Shown here: positions 1 to 5,017 of the stretch, piece by piece
How positions within the stretch are numbered: the stretch's first letter is position 1
How the letters are laid out: the number at the start of each line of letters is the position of its first letter
Assembly (NCBI GenBank): GCA_002455655.1
Contig: DKLF01000036.1
Coordinates: 1 to 5,017, forward strand
From: Oscillibacter sp. UBA6647
GTDB lineage: Bacteria > Bacillota > Clostridia > Oscillospirales > Oscillospiraceae
Reading direction: 5' to 3'
DNA: 5,017 bases
Made by a program: the position numbers and the translations under genes
The notes under the pieces: model-generated
Seen by the model: the letters and a program-made list of their open reading frames with translations, nothing else
Told to the model about the DNA's origin: nothing
Database searches by the model: none

Positions 1-457
1 CCACATACACGCAGTTCATGATATTTTTAATGATTTCGCCAAAGGCCAGCGTCACGATGGCCAGATAGTCGCCCCGGAGCCGCAGCACCGGCACCACAAC
101 AATCAGGCTCACCAATCCCGCCGCCGCGCCGCCCACGGCCATGGCCACGGCCAGACGCACGGGTCCCGCGGTAATTGTACCTTCCAGCGCCGCAGCAGCA
201 ATGACGGCGGTGAACGCACCCACGCTCATAAAGCCCGCGTGGCCAAGGCTCAACTCGCCCATCACGCCCACCGTCAGATTCAAAGACACCGCCATGACGA
301 TATACGCGCACACGGGCACCAGCATTCCCCTCATGGAAGAGGTCAGCGCCCCGCCGGAAAGCATTCCCTGCATCAGGGCATACACCAAGATCACCATGGC
401 GTAAGTGATGAAGCTGGAGCGGGTGGAGGGGGCCATGCGTTTCAGTTTTGTAGTCAT
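1..457 (-). CDS. livM: LivM-type branched-chain amino acid ABC transporter permease (5' part only)
   Basis: This is one of the two membrane permeases of a Liv/HAAT-family importer; with LivH it would form the channel through the cytoplasmic membrane. Translation from the ATG at 457 gives 152 complete residues before the window edge, about half of the usual 300-360, so the C-terminal half including the ATPase-contacting loop is missing. Typical LivM segments are visible: NLTVGVMGELSLGHAGFMSV at residues 60-79, and LRLRGDYLAIVTLAFGEI at about 125-142. Several hydrophobic stretches (about 17-35, 45-62, 78-90 and 102-124) fit membrane helices. The start is supported by a GAGGTG ribosome binding site at 464-469, 6 nt from the ATG and overlapping the livH TGA stop. 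The gap to livH is only 10 bp, indicating one operon and probable translational coupling. Family assignment is firm; the true substrate cannot be read from the sequence. Confidence 0.95.
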   Translation of the reverse strand, partial: MTTKLKRMAPSTRSSFITYAMVILVYALMQGMLSGGALTSSMRGMLVPVCAYIVMAVSLNLTVGVMGELSLGHAGFMSVGAFTAVIAAAALEGTITAGPVRLAVAMAVGGAAAGLVSLIVVVPVLRLRGDYLAIVTLAFGEIIKNIMNCVYV

Positions 458-467
458 CCCTCTCACC

Positions 468-1358
468 TCAAACCTTCTCGCGGAGCTGCCTGCCCAAAAG
501 CCCCGTGGGCCGCACCAGCAGCACGACAATCAGCACGCCGAACACGATGGCGTCGGACAGCTCGGTAGAAATATAGGCCCGGGCAAAAATTTCGATGATC
601 CCCAGCAGCAGTCCGCCAAGCAGCGCCCCGGGAATGGAACCAATCCCGCCGAACACGGCGGCGGTAAACGCCTTGATTCCGGGCATGGAGCCGGTGGTGG
701 GAATCAGGGTGGGATAGGTGGAACACATCAATACCCCCGCCACGGCGGCAAGTCCCGAGCCGATGGCGAAGGTCATGGAAATGGTGAAATTCACATCGAT
801 ACCCATGAGCTGCGCCGCACCCTTATCCTCGGACACAGCCCGCATGGCCTTGCCCATTTTGGTGCGTCCGGTAAACGCGGTCAGCGCCAGCATAATCACA
901 AGGCACGCCGCCATCGTAATCATGGACACATAGGCAATGTTCAACTGCCCGTCAAACAGGGACACGCCCCGCTTCCCGCCAAATGTAAAGAAATTTGGGA
1001 AAATCTTCGTGTCGGAGCCCCACAGCAGCAGCGCCGCGTTCTGAAGAAAATAGCTCACGCCGATGGCGGTGATCAGCACCGCAAGCGAAGGGGCGGAGCG
1101 CAGCGGCTTATACGCCAGCCGCTCCACCGCAATGCCCAGCAGCGTGCATCCGGTAATCGCCAGCAGCACGGCGGCCACCGGGTGCCAGCCCAGAGAGGAC
1201 GCTGTGATAAAGCATAAATAGCCGCCCACCATAATCACGTCGCCATGGGCGAAGTTCAGCATTTTTGCAATGCCGTAAACCATGGTGTAGCCCAGAGCAA
1301 TAATGGCGTAAATACTGCCCAGGCCAATGCCGCCAATCAGATTGGAGAGAATCGTCAT
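468..1358 (-). CDS. livH: LivH-type branched-chain amino acid ABC transporter permease
   Basis: This 296-residue integral membrane protein is the second permease of the Liv importer, and it is full length for the family. The N-terminus shows the typical LivH pattern GLGSIYAIIALGYTMVYGIA (residues 12-31) followed by KMLNFAHGDVIMVGGY (32-47). A further conserved block lies at 77-102 (AVERLAYKPLRSAP, then LITAIGVS). The segment MRAVSEDKGAAQLMGIDVN (172-190) is the EAA-like cytoplasmic loop expected to dock on the LivG/LivF ATPases, followed by FAIGSGLAAVAGVL. The C-terminus (GFGV-like FGVLIVVLLVRPTGLLG, 273-289) is also standard. The ATG at 1358 is preceded by GGAAGGCAGG about 11 nt upstream, a slightly distant ribosome binding site. 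It lies 188 bp after the solute-binding protein gene and 10 bp before livM. I see no defect in the frame. Membership is clear; ligand specificity is not. Confidence 0.97.
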   Translation of the reverse strand: MTILSNLIGGIGLGSIYAIIALGYTMVYGIAKMLNFAHGDVIMVGGYLCFITASSLGWHPVAAVLLAITGCTLLGIAVERLAYKPLRSAPSLAVLITAIGVSYFLQNAALLLWGSDTKIFPNFFTFGGKRGVSLFDGQLNIAYVSMITMAACLVIMLALTAFTGRTKMGKAMRAVSEDKGAAQLMGIDVNFTISMTFAIGSGLAAVAGVLMCSTYPTLIPTTGSMPGIKAFTAAVFGGIGSIPGALLGGLLLGIIEIFARAYISTELSDAIVFGVLIVVLLVRPTGLLGRQLREKV

Positions 1359-1389
1359 AGCAAGAGATACCTGCCTTCCAAAATTTAAA

Positions 1390-1414
1390 GCGCCGCCGCG
1401 CCGGAATCGGCGCG
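1390..1414 (-). promoter_or_regulatory. Possible weak intrinsic terminator/attenuator upstream of livH
   Basis: The arms CGCGCCG (1408-1414) and CGGCGCG (1397-1403) form a 7-bp stem with a 4-nt loop. An alternative stem pairs GCGCCG (1408-1413) with CGGCGC (1390-1395). This second form would place the stem directly against TTTAAATTTT at 1380-1389 of the minus-strand transcript. The T-run is broken by AAA, so termination is likely partial, if it occurs at all. It would lower permease expression relative to the binding protein. Confidence 0.35.
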
Positions 1415-1438
1415 AGACTGCCCTCTGCGTTCTGGTCA

Positions 1439-1517
1439 GGAGGTCCCGGCCCGCCGTGGCGGGCCGTATCCTCCCGGCCGGAACGGCGGAAACCGGGAGG
1501 CCCCCCAGAAGGGGCCT
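1439..1517 (-). promoter_or_regulatory. Overlapping intercistronic hairpins downstream of the binding-protein gene
   Basis: Three inverted repeats occur in series. The first pairs AGGCCCC (1498-1504) with GGGGCCT (1511-1517) around a 6-nt loop. The second pairs CCTCCCGG (1470-1477) with CCGGGAGG (1493-1500). The third pairs CGGCCCGC (1447-1454) with GCGGGCCG (1459-1466), extended by GGAGG (1439-1443) with CCTCC (1470-1474). Bases 1498-1500 and 1470-1474 are each used by two structures, so neighbouring hairpins compete. No long T-run follows, so mRNA protection or processing fits better than full termination. Confidence 0.55.
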
Positions 1518-1546
1518 TCCAGTTCTCGCATCCGTGAAGCCGAAAA

Positions 1547-2743
1547 TTACATGGTCACGTAAGCGCCGCTCTCAACCTTCACCACCATGGGGGCCTTGGA
1601 CACTTCGCCGTTGGTGCCCCAGGTCATGCCGGTGCCGGTCAGGCCGTCCACGCTGAAGTCGGAGGCGGTGAACGCGGCGACCATGGCCTCGCACACATCC
1701 TCGTGGCTCATCTCGGCGGTCACGCCGGCCTTCTGGCAGGCGGCATAGATGGCGTAGATGCAGTCATAGCCGTCGGCGGCAAACTGGTTGGGCGTCTCGC
1801 TGTAGGCCGCCTCATACTTGGCGACGAAATCGGTGGAGGCTGCGTCGGAAGCGTTGAAGGGAGTCATCAGCATCAGGCCTTCGGCGATAGAGGTGTCAAA
1901 GCCCTCCATGGCAAGGATGCCGTCCATACCGTCGCCGCCGAAGAAGATGGGGGAATAGCCCATGCTCTTGGCCTGATTCAGCACCAGAGAGGCGGGAGTG
2001 TAGTAGATGGGCATGAACACCATCTCGGCGCCTTTGTTCTTCGCGTCGGAAAGCTGGACGGAGAAATCGGTGTTGGTGTCGTCAGGGAAGGTAGTGGTGG
2101 AGACAACCTCCAACCCCTTGGCCTGAGCTTCGGCTGCAAAGGCGGTGGCGATGCCGGTAGAATAGGCGTCGCCGTTGTTATAGAGGACGGCAACCTTCTT
2201 GGCAAGGGCCTTTTCCGCCACATAGTCAGCGGCGGTGACGCCCTGACCGGGGTCTGTGAAGCAGATCTGGAACACGTTGTCCTTGCCCTTGGTCACGTCT
2301 GTGGAGGAAGCAGAGGGAGTGAGCTGGAAATAACGGTCGGCATAGGTTTCAGCCGCCACGTTGACACAGGAGCCGGTGGTGGTGCAGCCGTAGAGAAGCT
2401 GCATGCCCCAGTCCTGAAGCGTGTGATAGGCGTTGACACCCTTCTCGGGGTCGGCTTCGTCGTCCTGGAAGTTCATCTCAAACTGCATTCCGCCCAGCGC
2501 GTTGATTTCATCCAGCGCGATCTGCGCGCCGTTGCGGGTGGCGATTCCGTAAGTAGCGGCTCCGCCGGTGAGAGGTCCGATGCCGCCGATCTTGATGGCG
2601 GCGGGCGCTGCATCGGTGCCGGAGCCGGAGGCACTGCCGCCGGACGCGGCGGGCGCGGAGGTTCCGCCGTTGCTGCCGCAGCCGGCGAGGGCAGCCATCA
2701 TGGCAGCCGCGAGGACAAAGCTCAAAACTTTCTTCTTTTTCAT
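1547..2743 (-). CDS. livJ/livK-like: Liv-type solute-binding lipoprotein (periplasmic binding protein, Peripla_BP_6 family)
   Basis: This is the extracellular ligand-binding subunit of the importer, predicted at 398 residues. It begins with a lipoprotein signal peptide: KKKK at residues 2-5, a hydrophobic core, and the lipobox LAGC with lipidated Cys22. A Gly/Ser/Ala-rich linker (about 23-49) tethers it to the membrane. The mature fold opens with IKIGGIGPLTGGAATYG (50-66) and GAQIALDEINALGG (72-85), hallmarks of type I branched-chain amino acid binding proteins. TPSASSTDVT (142-151) matches the ligand-contact loop of this family. The ATG at 2743 is chosen because AAAGGAG (2753-2759) lies 9 nt upstream and the signal peptide starts at once; a GTG at 2785 would add 14 residues ahead of the signal peptide and span the ribosome binding site. 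It is the first gene of the liv operon. The natural ligand could be Leu/Ile/Val or another amino acid, small amide or aromatic compound. Confidence 0.95.
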   Translation of the reverse strand: MKKKKVLSFVLAAAMMAALAGCGSNGGTSAPAASGGSASGSGTDAAPAAIKIGGIGPLTGGAATYGIATRNGAQIALDEINALGGMQFEMNFQDDEADPEKGVNAYHTLQDWGMQLLYGCTTTGSCVNVAAETYADRYFQLTPSASSTDVTKGKDNVFQICFTDPGQGVTAADYVAEKALAKKVAVLYNNGDAYSTGIATAFAAEAQAKGLEVVSTTTFPDDTNTDFSVQLSDAKNKGAEMVFMPIYYTPASLVLNQAKSMGYSPIFFGGDGMDGILAMEGFDTSIAEGLMLMTPFNASDAASTDFVAKYEAAYSETPNQFAADGYDCIYAIYAACQKAGVTAEMSHEDVCEAMVAAFTASDFSVDGLTGTGMTWGTNGEVSKAPMVVKVESGAYVTM

Positions 2744-2795
2744 CGTTACAATCTCCTTTAAAATCGTTATTCGCGGTGGTTCCACAGCGGGGTGA

Positions 2796-2816
2796 GGACC
2801 GACGGCCGTCCGGTCC
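2796..2816 (-). promoter_or_regulatory. GC-rich hairpin in the 5' leader of the liv operon
   Basis: GGACC (2796-2800) pairs with GGTCC (2812-2816). After a one-base bulge at 2811, GAC (2801-2803) pairs with GTC (2808-2810) around a GGCC loop. It would lie in an untranslated leader of roughly 90 nt ahead of the binding-protein gene. No T-run follows and no leader peptide rich in branched-chain codons was found, so it is not an obvious attenuator. Confidence 0.4.
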
Positions 2817-2838
2817 GCTTCCCGCCTCGAACGCTCAG

Positions 2839-2866
2839 TTTATACAAAAAAGCGGCTACGCTCCAA
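2839..2866 (-). promoter_or_regulatory. Candidate promoter of the liv operon, overlapping the upstream terminator
   Basis: On the minus strand TATAAA (2844-2839) is a good -10 element and TTGGAG (2866-2861) is a weak -35 (3 of 6 bases), with a 16-nt spacer. The preceding gene ends in a strong terminator, so the liv operon needs its own start. This is the only AT-rich promoter-like site between that terminator and the binding-protein gene. The -35 lies in the loop region and the spacer in the stem and T-run of the terminator. Confidence 0.4.
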
Positions 2867-2882
2867 GAGCGCAGCCGCTTTT
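2846..2882 (-). terminator. Intrinsic terminator of the small membrane-protein gene
   Basis: On the minus strand the stem AAAAGCGGCT is closed by AGCCGCTTTT, continues after one A-C mismatch with a 5-bp inner stem, and has a 3-nt loop. It is followed by TTTTTT (2851-2846). It starts 11 nt after the TAA of the small gene at 2894, so it ends that transcript. The plus strand also has four T after the stem, so it may work in both directions. Confidence 0.88.
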
Positions 2883-2893
2883 CGTAACGAAAA

Positions 2894-3175
2894 TTATGCG
2901 GTGACACGTCTCCTGCGCCTATTCACTTTCTCCATAATCAGCAGCCCTACCAGTACCAGTACCAATACCAGAATCGCCAGCAACAGGCCTACTACCAGAA
3001 TGGTGCTAATCAGGCTGACGACAATAATGGCAATAATAATAATGGACGCCGCAATAACGGCGTCCAGAAGGGCAACAATGTTCATATTGGAGGCAGAATC
3101 AGTGCAGGGGAAAGAAGCCTCTGCACAATTGGCAGACGCGGTCATGTTCGTATGAAAACGATTGGTAAACATCAT
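2894..3175 (-). CDS. Small hydrophobic membrane protein of unknown function
   Basis: I do not recognise this 93-residue protein. Residues 1-31 are polar, with two cysteines (17 and 24). Residues 32-81 are almost entirely Ile/Leu/Val/Ala, enough for two membrane helices (about 33-57 and 58-81), with IIII at 45-48 and four LV dipeptides at 69-76. The tail EKVNRRRRRVTA is strongly basic and probably cytoplasmic. No catalytic motif is visible. Evidence that it is real: a consensus promoter 68 nt upstream of the start, AAAGGAG (3186-3192) 10 nt before the ATG at 3175, and a terminator 11 nt after the stop. The frame extends upstream to a TTG at 3271, but that TTG is the -35 box of the promoter, so the longer form is rejected. 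It forms its own transcription unit between the amidohydrolase and the liv operon. It might be a membrane stress peptide, a toxin-like peptide or a small structural protein; none of these is shown. Confidence 0.75.
   Translation of the reverse strand: MMFTNRFHTNMTASANCAEASFPCTDSASNMNIVALLDAVIAASIIIIAIIVVSLISTILVVGLLLAILVLVLVLVGLLIMEKVNRRRRRVTA
2948..2971. repeat. Tandem hexamer repeat (TACCAG, four copies) inside the small gene
   Basis: TACCAG, TACCAG, TACCAA and TACCAG run head to tail, with one substitution in the third copy. On the coding strand each unit encodes Leu-Val, giving four LV pairs in the second membrane segment. Gain or loss of a unit stays in frame and would change helix length by two residues. 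Confidence 0.85.
3032..3043. repeat. AAT trinucleotide repeat (four copies) inside the small gene
   Basis: Four consecutive AAT units on the plus strand read as ATT on the coding strand and give Ile45-Ile48 in the first membrane segment. With the hexamer repeat it makes this gene locally low in complexity compared with its neighbours. Confidence 0.8.
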
Positions 3176-3242
3176 AACCGTCAGGCTCCTTTCTAAGAGT
3201 TTTTCAATTTCCCCGCTATGGGGGCTCAAATGGGTTGGTCTT

Positions 3243-3271
3243 ATTGTAGCGGCGCAACCCGCGAATGTCAA
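3243..3271 (-). promoter_or_regulatory. Near-consensus sigma-A promoter of the small membrane-protein gene
   Basis: On the minus strand, TTGACA (3271-3266, perfect -35) is followed by a 17-nt spacer (3265-3249) and TACAAT (3248-3243, 5 of 6 bases for -10). The expected transcription start is near 3236, leaving an untranslated leader of about 60 nt before the ATG at 3175. This is the strongest promoter in the window, and it suggests constitutive or high expression. No clear operator was identified around it. Confidence 0.88.
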
Positions 3272-3430
3272 CCGGCAAAACGACAGCAGTTTTCATAAAT
3301 CAAGCGTTAAAAAACCAAAGTATATAGGACGTTTATAACAAAAAACGCTTTTTTGACTGCAAATTTGTCATACCTCACAGGCGTTGTCTGCTGAGCCGAA
3401 GCCACTCTTTTTCGCCGTTTTCGCCGTTGG
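3272..3430. other. AT-rich intergenic stretch, no gene supported
   Basis: The region between the small gene's promoter and the amidohydrolase terminator is more AT-rich than its surroundings and has no reading frame with a credible ribosome binding site. It contains a spaced inverted repeat (AAGCGTT 3302-3308 with AACGCTT 3344-3350) and a 9-bp tandem duplication (TTTTCGCCG at 3409-3417 and 3418-3426). Nothing resembling a tRNA or a known riboswitch was seen. Confidence 0.6.
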
Positions 3431-3458
3431 AAAAGCCCGGCCTTTGGCCGGGCTTTTT
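3431..3458 (-). terminator. Intrinsic terminator of the amidohydrolase gene
   Basis: A perfect 8-bp GC stem, GCCCGGCC (3435-3442) with GGCCGGGC (3446-3453), has a 3-nt loop and is extended by A-T pairs on both sides. It begins 16 nt after the amidohydrolase stop at 3474. In the minus-strand transcript it is followed by TTTT; on the plus strand by TTTTT. It can therefore act in both directions, although no plus-strand gene needs it. Confidence 0.88.
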
Positions 3459-3473
3459 CAAAAACCAGCGCGC

Positions 3474-4919
3474 TTAATCCGGCACGGTGGGCACGGCTCC
3501 GGCGGGAATCGGGCAGGTATACCCCTCCTCCGTGCGGCGGAGAAATTCCGCTTTGGCCTCCTCCAGAATTTCCGGACCGTTCAGAAGGTCGATGGCAGCG
3601 GCACACAGCACCTTCCCCGCGTGGATGGCGGCCTTGTGGCCGATGGCGGTTCTGTCGCAGGAGACATTTTGCCAGCTATGGCCCGGGCAGCCATTGGGCC
3701 ACGCAGCCACATGAATCTGCGCCGTGGGACACTGCCAGCTCACATCCCCCACATCGGTGGAGCCGGGTTTAAATGCCTCTCCCTGATACAAGGGCAGGAG
3801 AAATTCATTCATTGCTCCGCCATTTTCATTACGCATAGTTTTCACACCTTCGGCATATTCCGAATTGTAATCACATCCGATGCCCGGAAGGTAATCCGCA
3901 CCGCCGTAGGTTTTGGCCAAGGCATCGGCAAAGGCCCGTTCCTCCTCTGTGTGAACAGGAACACCCAAGTCGGCAAAGTTTTCATACAACAGCTTTTCCA
4001 GCGTGTGATTGGTCACGGTGTCAGCAAGCCCGTCGATAAACGTGCGTTCAAAGGTGGTGTCGGTCATCAGCGCCGCGCCCTCGGCAATGCGGTCCACCCG
4101 TTTTTGCAGCGCAACCGCCTCGGAGACATGGTTGGAGCGGACCATGTACAGCACCGTCGCCCGGGGCTGGACCACGTTGGGGCTGCGTCCTCCCGCATCG
4201 GTGATGGCATAGTGGACCCGGGCCTTGTCACTCATGTGCTCCCGCAGAAACTGGACGCCAATGTTCATCAGTTCCACCGCGTCCAGCGCGCTGCGGCCCT
4301 GCTCCGGGCTTCCCGCCGCGTGGGACGCCACGCCGGTAAAGCGGTACTGCACCTGAATGCAGGAGTTTGAGGACCCGGTGGCCACCTCGTTCCGGTCCTC
4401 CGGATGCCAAGTCAGCGCCGCGTCCAGCCCGCGCCAGAGCTCGTCTCGGGCCATAAACGCCTTTGCCGCGCCGCCCTCCTCGCCCGGGCAGCCATACAGC
4501 ACCACGGTGCCGGGACGCTTCGTCTCCTCCAGATAGGCCTTCACGCCAATGGCGGCGGCCATGGCCCCGGCGCCCAACAAATTGTGTCCGCAGCCGTGCC
4601 CGAAGCCGCCGGGAATCAGCTCCTCCCGATCAAGGCTCCCCCCCTTCTGGGACAGGCCGGACAGCGCATCGTACTCCGCCAGAATCCCGATGATGGGCCG
4701 CCCCGCGCCAAAGGACGCGGAAAAGGCCGTGGGGATATTGCAAATTCCCTTTTCCACGGCAAAGCCCTCGTTTTCCAGTACCTCGCAGTACAGCGCGGCG
4801 GACCGCTCCTCCTGCAAGGACAGCTCTGCAAACTCCCAGATGGAGTCCGCCGTCCGGGTAATCAGCTCCGCTTTTTCGTCAATAGCGGAAACCGCCTTTT
4901 GCTTTTCATTGCCGATCAT
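3474..4919 (-). CDS. abgB-like: AbgB-like M20-family amidohydrolase (aminobenzoyl-glutamate utilisation protein B family)
   Basis: This predicted cytoplasmic metallo-hydrolase splits an amide bond to release an amino acid. In E. coli, AbgB works with AbgA to cut p-aminobenzoyl-glutamate to p-aminobenzoate and glutamate. The protein is 481 residues, the length I recall for E. coli AbgB. Conserved blocks appear in order: AEYDALSGLSQKGG (81-94); GHGCGHNLLG (107-116) with probable metal ligands Cys110 and His112; YGCPGEEGG (142-150) with Glu147/Glu148 as catalytic base and ligand; LTWHPE (169-174) with His172; SHAA (199-202) and GRSALDAVELM (208-218) of the dimerisation domain; ARVHYAITDAGG (233-244); STDVGDVSW (387-395); and His414 as probable last ligand. 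The start at 4919 has AAAAGGAG (4927-4934) 7 nt upstream. No abgA or abgT is in the window, so it may work alone on another N-acyl amino acid. All catalytic motifs are intact. Confidence 0.93.
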   Translation of the reverse strand: MIGNEKQKAVSAIDEKAELITRTADSIWEFAELSLQEERSAALYCEVLENEGFAVEKGICNIPTAFSASFGAGRPIIGILAEYDALSGLSQKGGSLDREELIPGGFGHGCGHNLLGAGAMAAAIGVKAYLEETKRPGTVVLYGCPGEEGGAAKAFMARDELWRGLDAALTWHPEDRNEVATGSSNSCIQVQYRFTGVASHAAGSPEQGRSALDAVELMNIGVQFLREHMSDKARVHYAITDAGGRSPNVVQPRATVLYMVRSNHVSEAVALQKRVDRIAEGAALMTDTTFERTFIDGLADTVTNHTLEKLLYENFADLGVPVHTEEERAFADALAKTYGGADYLPGIGCDYNSEYAEGVKTMRNENGGAMNEFLLPLYQGEAFKPGSTDVGDVSWQCPTAQIHVAAWPNGCPGHSWQNVSCDRTAIGHKAAIHAGKVLCAAAIDLLNGPEILEEAKAEFLRRTEEGYTCPIPAGAVPTVPD

Positions 4920-4936
4920 ATCATCGCTCCTTTTCC

Positions 4937-4959
4937 ACGGGGCCGCAGCGCCGCCCCGT
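4937..4959. promoter_or_regulatory. Hairpin next to the amidohydrolase ribosome binding site
   Basis: ACGGGGC (4937-4943) and GCCCCGT (4953-4959) form a 7-bp stem with a 9-nt loop. In the minus-strand mRNA it ends two bases before the AAAAGGAG ribosome binding site. On the plus strand the same stem is followed by TTTTATTTTT (4959-4968), the shape of an intrinsic terminator for rightward transcription, yet no rightward gene precedes it here. It may shield the operon from antisense reading, or stabilise the 5' end of the mRNA. Confidence 0.55.
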
Positions 4960-4963
4960 TTTA

Positions 4964-4992
4964 TTTTTAAGCCGCCCTAGTCCACTCCGCAA
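4964..4992 (-). promoter_or_regulatory. Weak candidate promoter of the amidohydrolase gene
   Basis: On the minus strand TTGCGG (4992-4987) and TAAAAA (4969-4964) are separated by 17 nt. They match the consensus at 3 of 6 and 4 of 6 bases. Transcription would start near 4957, so the hairpin at 4937-4959 would sit at the very 5' end of the message. A promoter or co-transcribed gene beyond the right edge is equally possible. Confidence 0.28.
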
Positions 4993-5017
4993 GAAGTGCT
5001 CATAACGGCAACGCCCC

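Larger units (their letters stand above)
1359..1546. other. Hairpin-rich spacer between the binding-protein gene and livH
   Basis: These 188 bp hold no gene on either strand that I can support. In the minus-strand transcript they contain a chain of GC-rich inverted repeats: 1498-1517, 1470-1500, 1439-1474 and 1390-1414, several sharing sequence, followed by a short T-rich stretch before livH. No internal promoter of good quality was seen. Stable hairpins between a binding-protein gene and its permease genes are a known way to make the binding protein in excess, by blocking 3' exonucleases or causing partial termination. That role is inferred here. Confidence 0.7.

Noticed and set aside
405..1217. 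Plus-strand open frame (270 codons) opposite livH
   Set aside because: His/Gln/Gly-rich antisense of a hydrophobic membrane protein; composition is an artefact of complementing membrane-segment codons.
1703..2761. Long plus-strand open frame (352 codons) opposite the binding-protein gene
   Set aside because: Gly/Val/His-rich shadow of a well-supported minus-strand gene in GC-rich DNA, with no recognisable domain.
2744..2785. N-terminal extension of the binding protein to a GTG at 2785
   Set aside because: It would bury the lipoprotein signal peptide and cover the AAAGGAG site that serves the ATG at 2743.
3148..3167. Catabolite-repression (cre)-like half site near the start of the small gene
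   Set aside because: Only the TGAAAACG half fits; the second half does not match and the position is inside the coding region.
2888..3196. Plus-strand frame rich in Gln, Asn and Tyr, opposite the small membrane-protein gene
   Set aside because: It is the expected antisense of Leu/Val/Ile codons, has no start codon with a ribosome binding site, and the minus strand has promoter, ribosome binding site and terminator in the right order.
3176..3271. N-terminal extension of the small membrane protein to a TTG codon at 3271
   Set aside because: The TTG is the first three bases of the TTGACA -35 box, so it would not be in the transcript; AAAGGAG precedes the ATG at 3175.
3409..3426. Two tandem copies of TTTTCGCCG beside the amidohydrolase terminator
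   Set aside because: Only two 9-bp copies, no association with a gene or structure; may be chance.
3384..4370. Plus-strand open frame (328 codons) opposite the amidohydrolase
   Set aside because: It runs through the amidohydrolase terminator and shows no family resemblance, whereas the minus-strand gene has intact catalytic motifs.

Overview
The window looks like chromosomal DNA from a Gram-positive, moderately GC-rich Clostridia, most likely a gut Oscillospiraceae/Ruminococcaceae-type anaerobe. This is inferred from AAAGGAG-type ribosome binding sites, a lipoprotein-anchored solute-binding protein, compact factor-independent terminators and general protein style. All five genes I can support lie on the minus strand, so transcription runs from right to left. 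I see no RNA genes, mobile elements, CRISPR array or phage features.

Layout, in transcription order (right to left). (1) 4919-3474 is an AbgB-like M20-family amidohydrolase. It has a GC-rich hairpin just before its ribosome binding site and a clear terminator at 3431-3458. (2) 3473-3176 is mostly non-coding. Its left part holds a near-perfect sigma-A promoter (TTGACA, 17-nt spacer, TACAAT). That promoter drives a small, very hydrophobic 93-residue membrane protein of unknown function (3175-2894), which ends at its own strong terminator (2846-2882). (3) 2743-1 is a Liv-type (HAAT family) branched-chain amino acid ABC importer operon: a lipoprotein solute-binding protein (2743-1547), a 188-bp spacer rich in hairpins, the LivH permease (1358-468), and the LivM permease starting at 457, whose C-terminal half is cut off by the window edge. 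The ATPase genes livG and livF are expected beyond the left edge.

How the parts relate: the binding protein would capture an amino-acid-like ligand outside the membrane and pass it to the LivH/LivM channel. The amidohydrolase would release free amino acid (glutamate, in the E. coli paralogue) from an N-acyl or aminobenzoyl conjugate in the cytoplasm. Promoters and terminators indicate three separate transcription units, so a joint pathway is only a hypothesis.

The points most worth a second look are the self-contained small membrane-protein gene with tandem codon repeats in its membrane segment, the liv promoter candidate that appears to sit inside the preceding gene's terminator, and the chain of overlapping, mutually exclusive hairpins between the binding-protein gene and livH. 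Nothing here is clearly a new biological system; most of the window is ordinary transport and metabolism.
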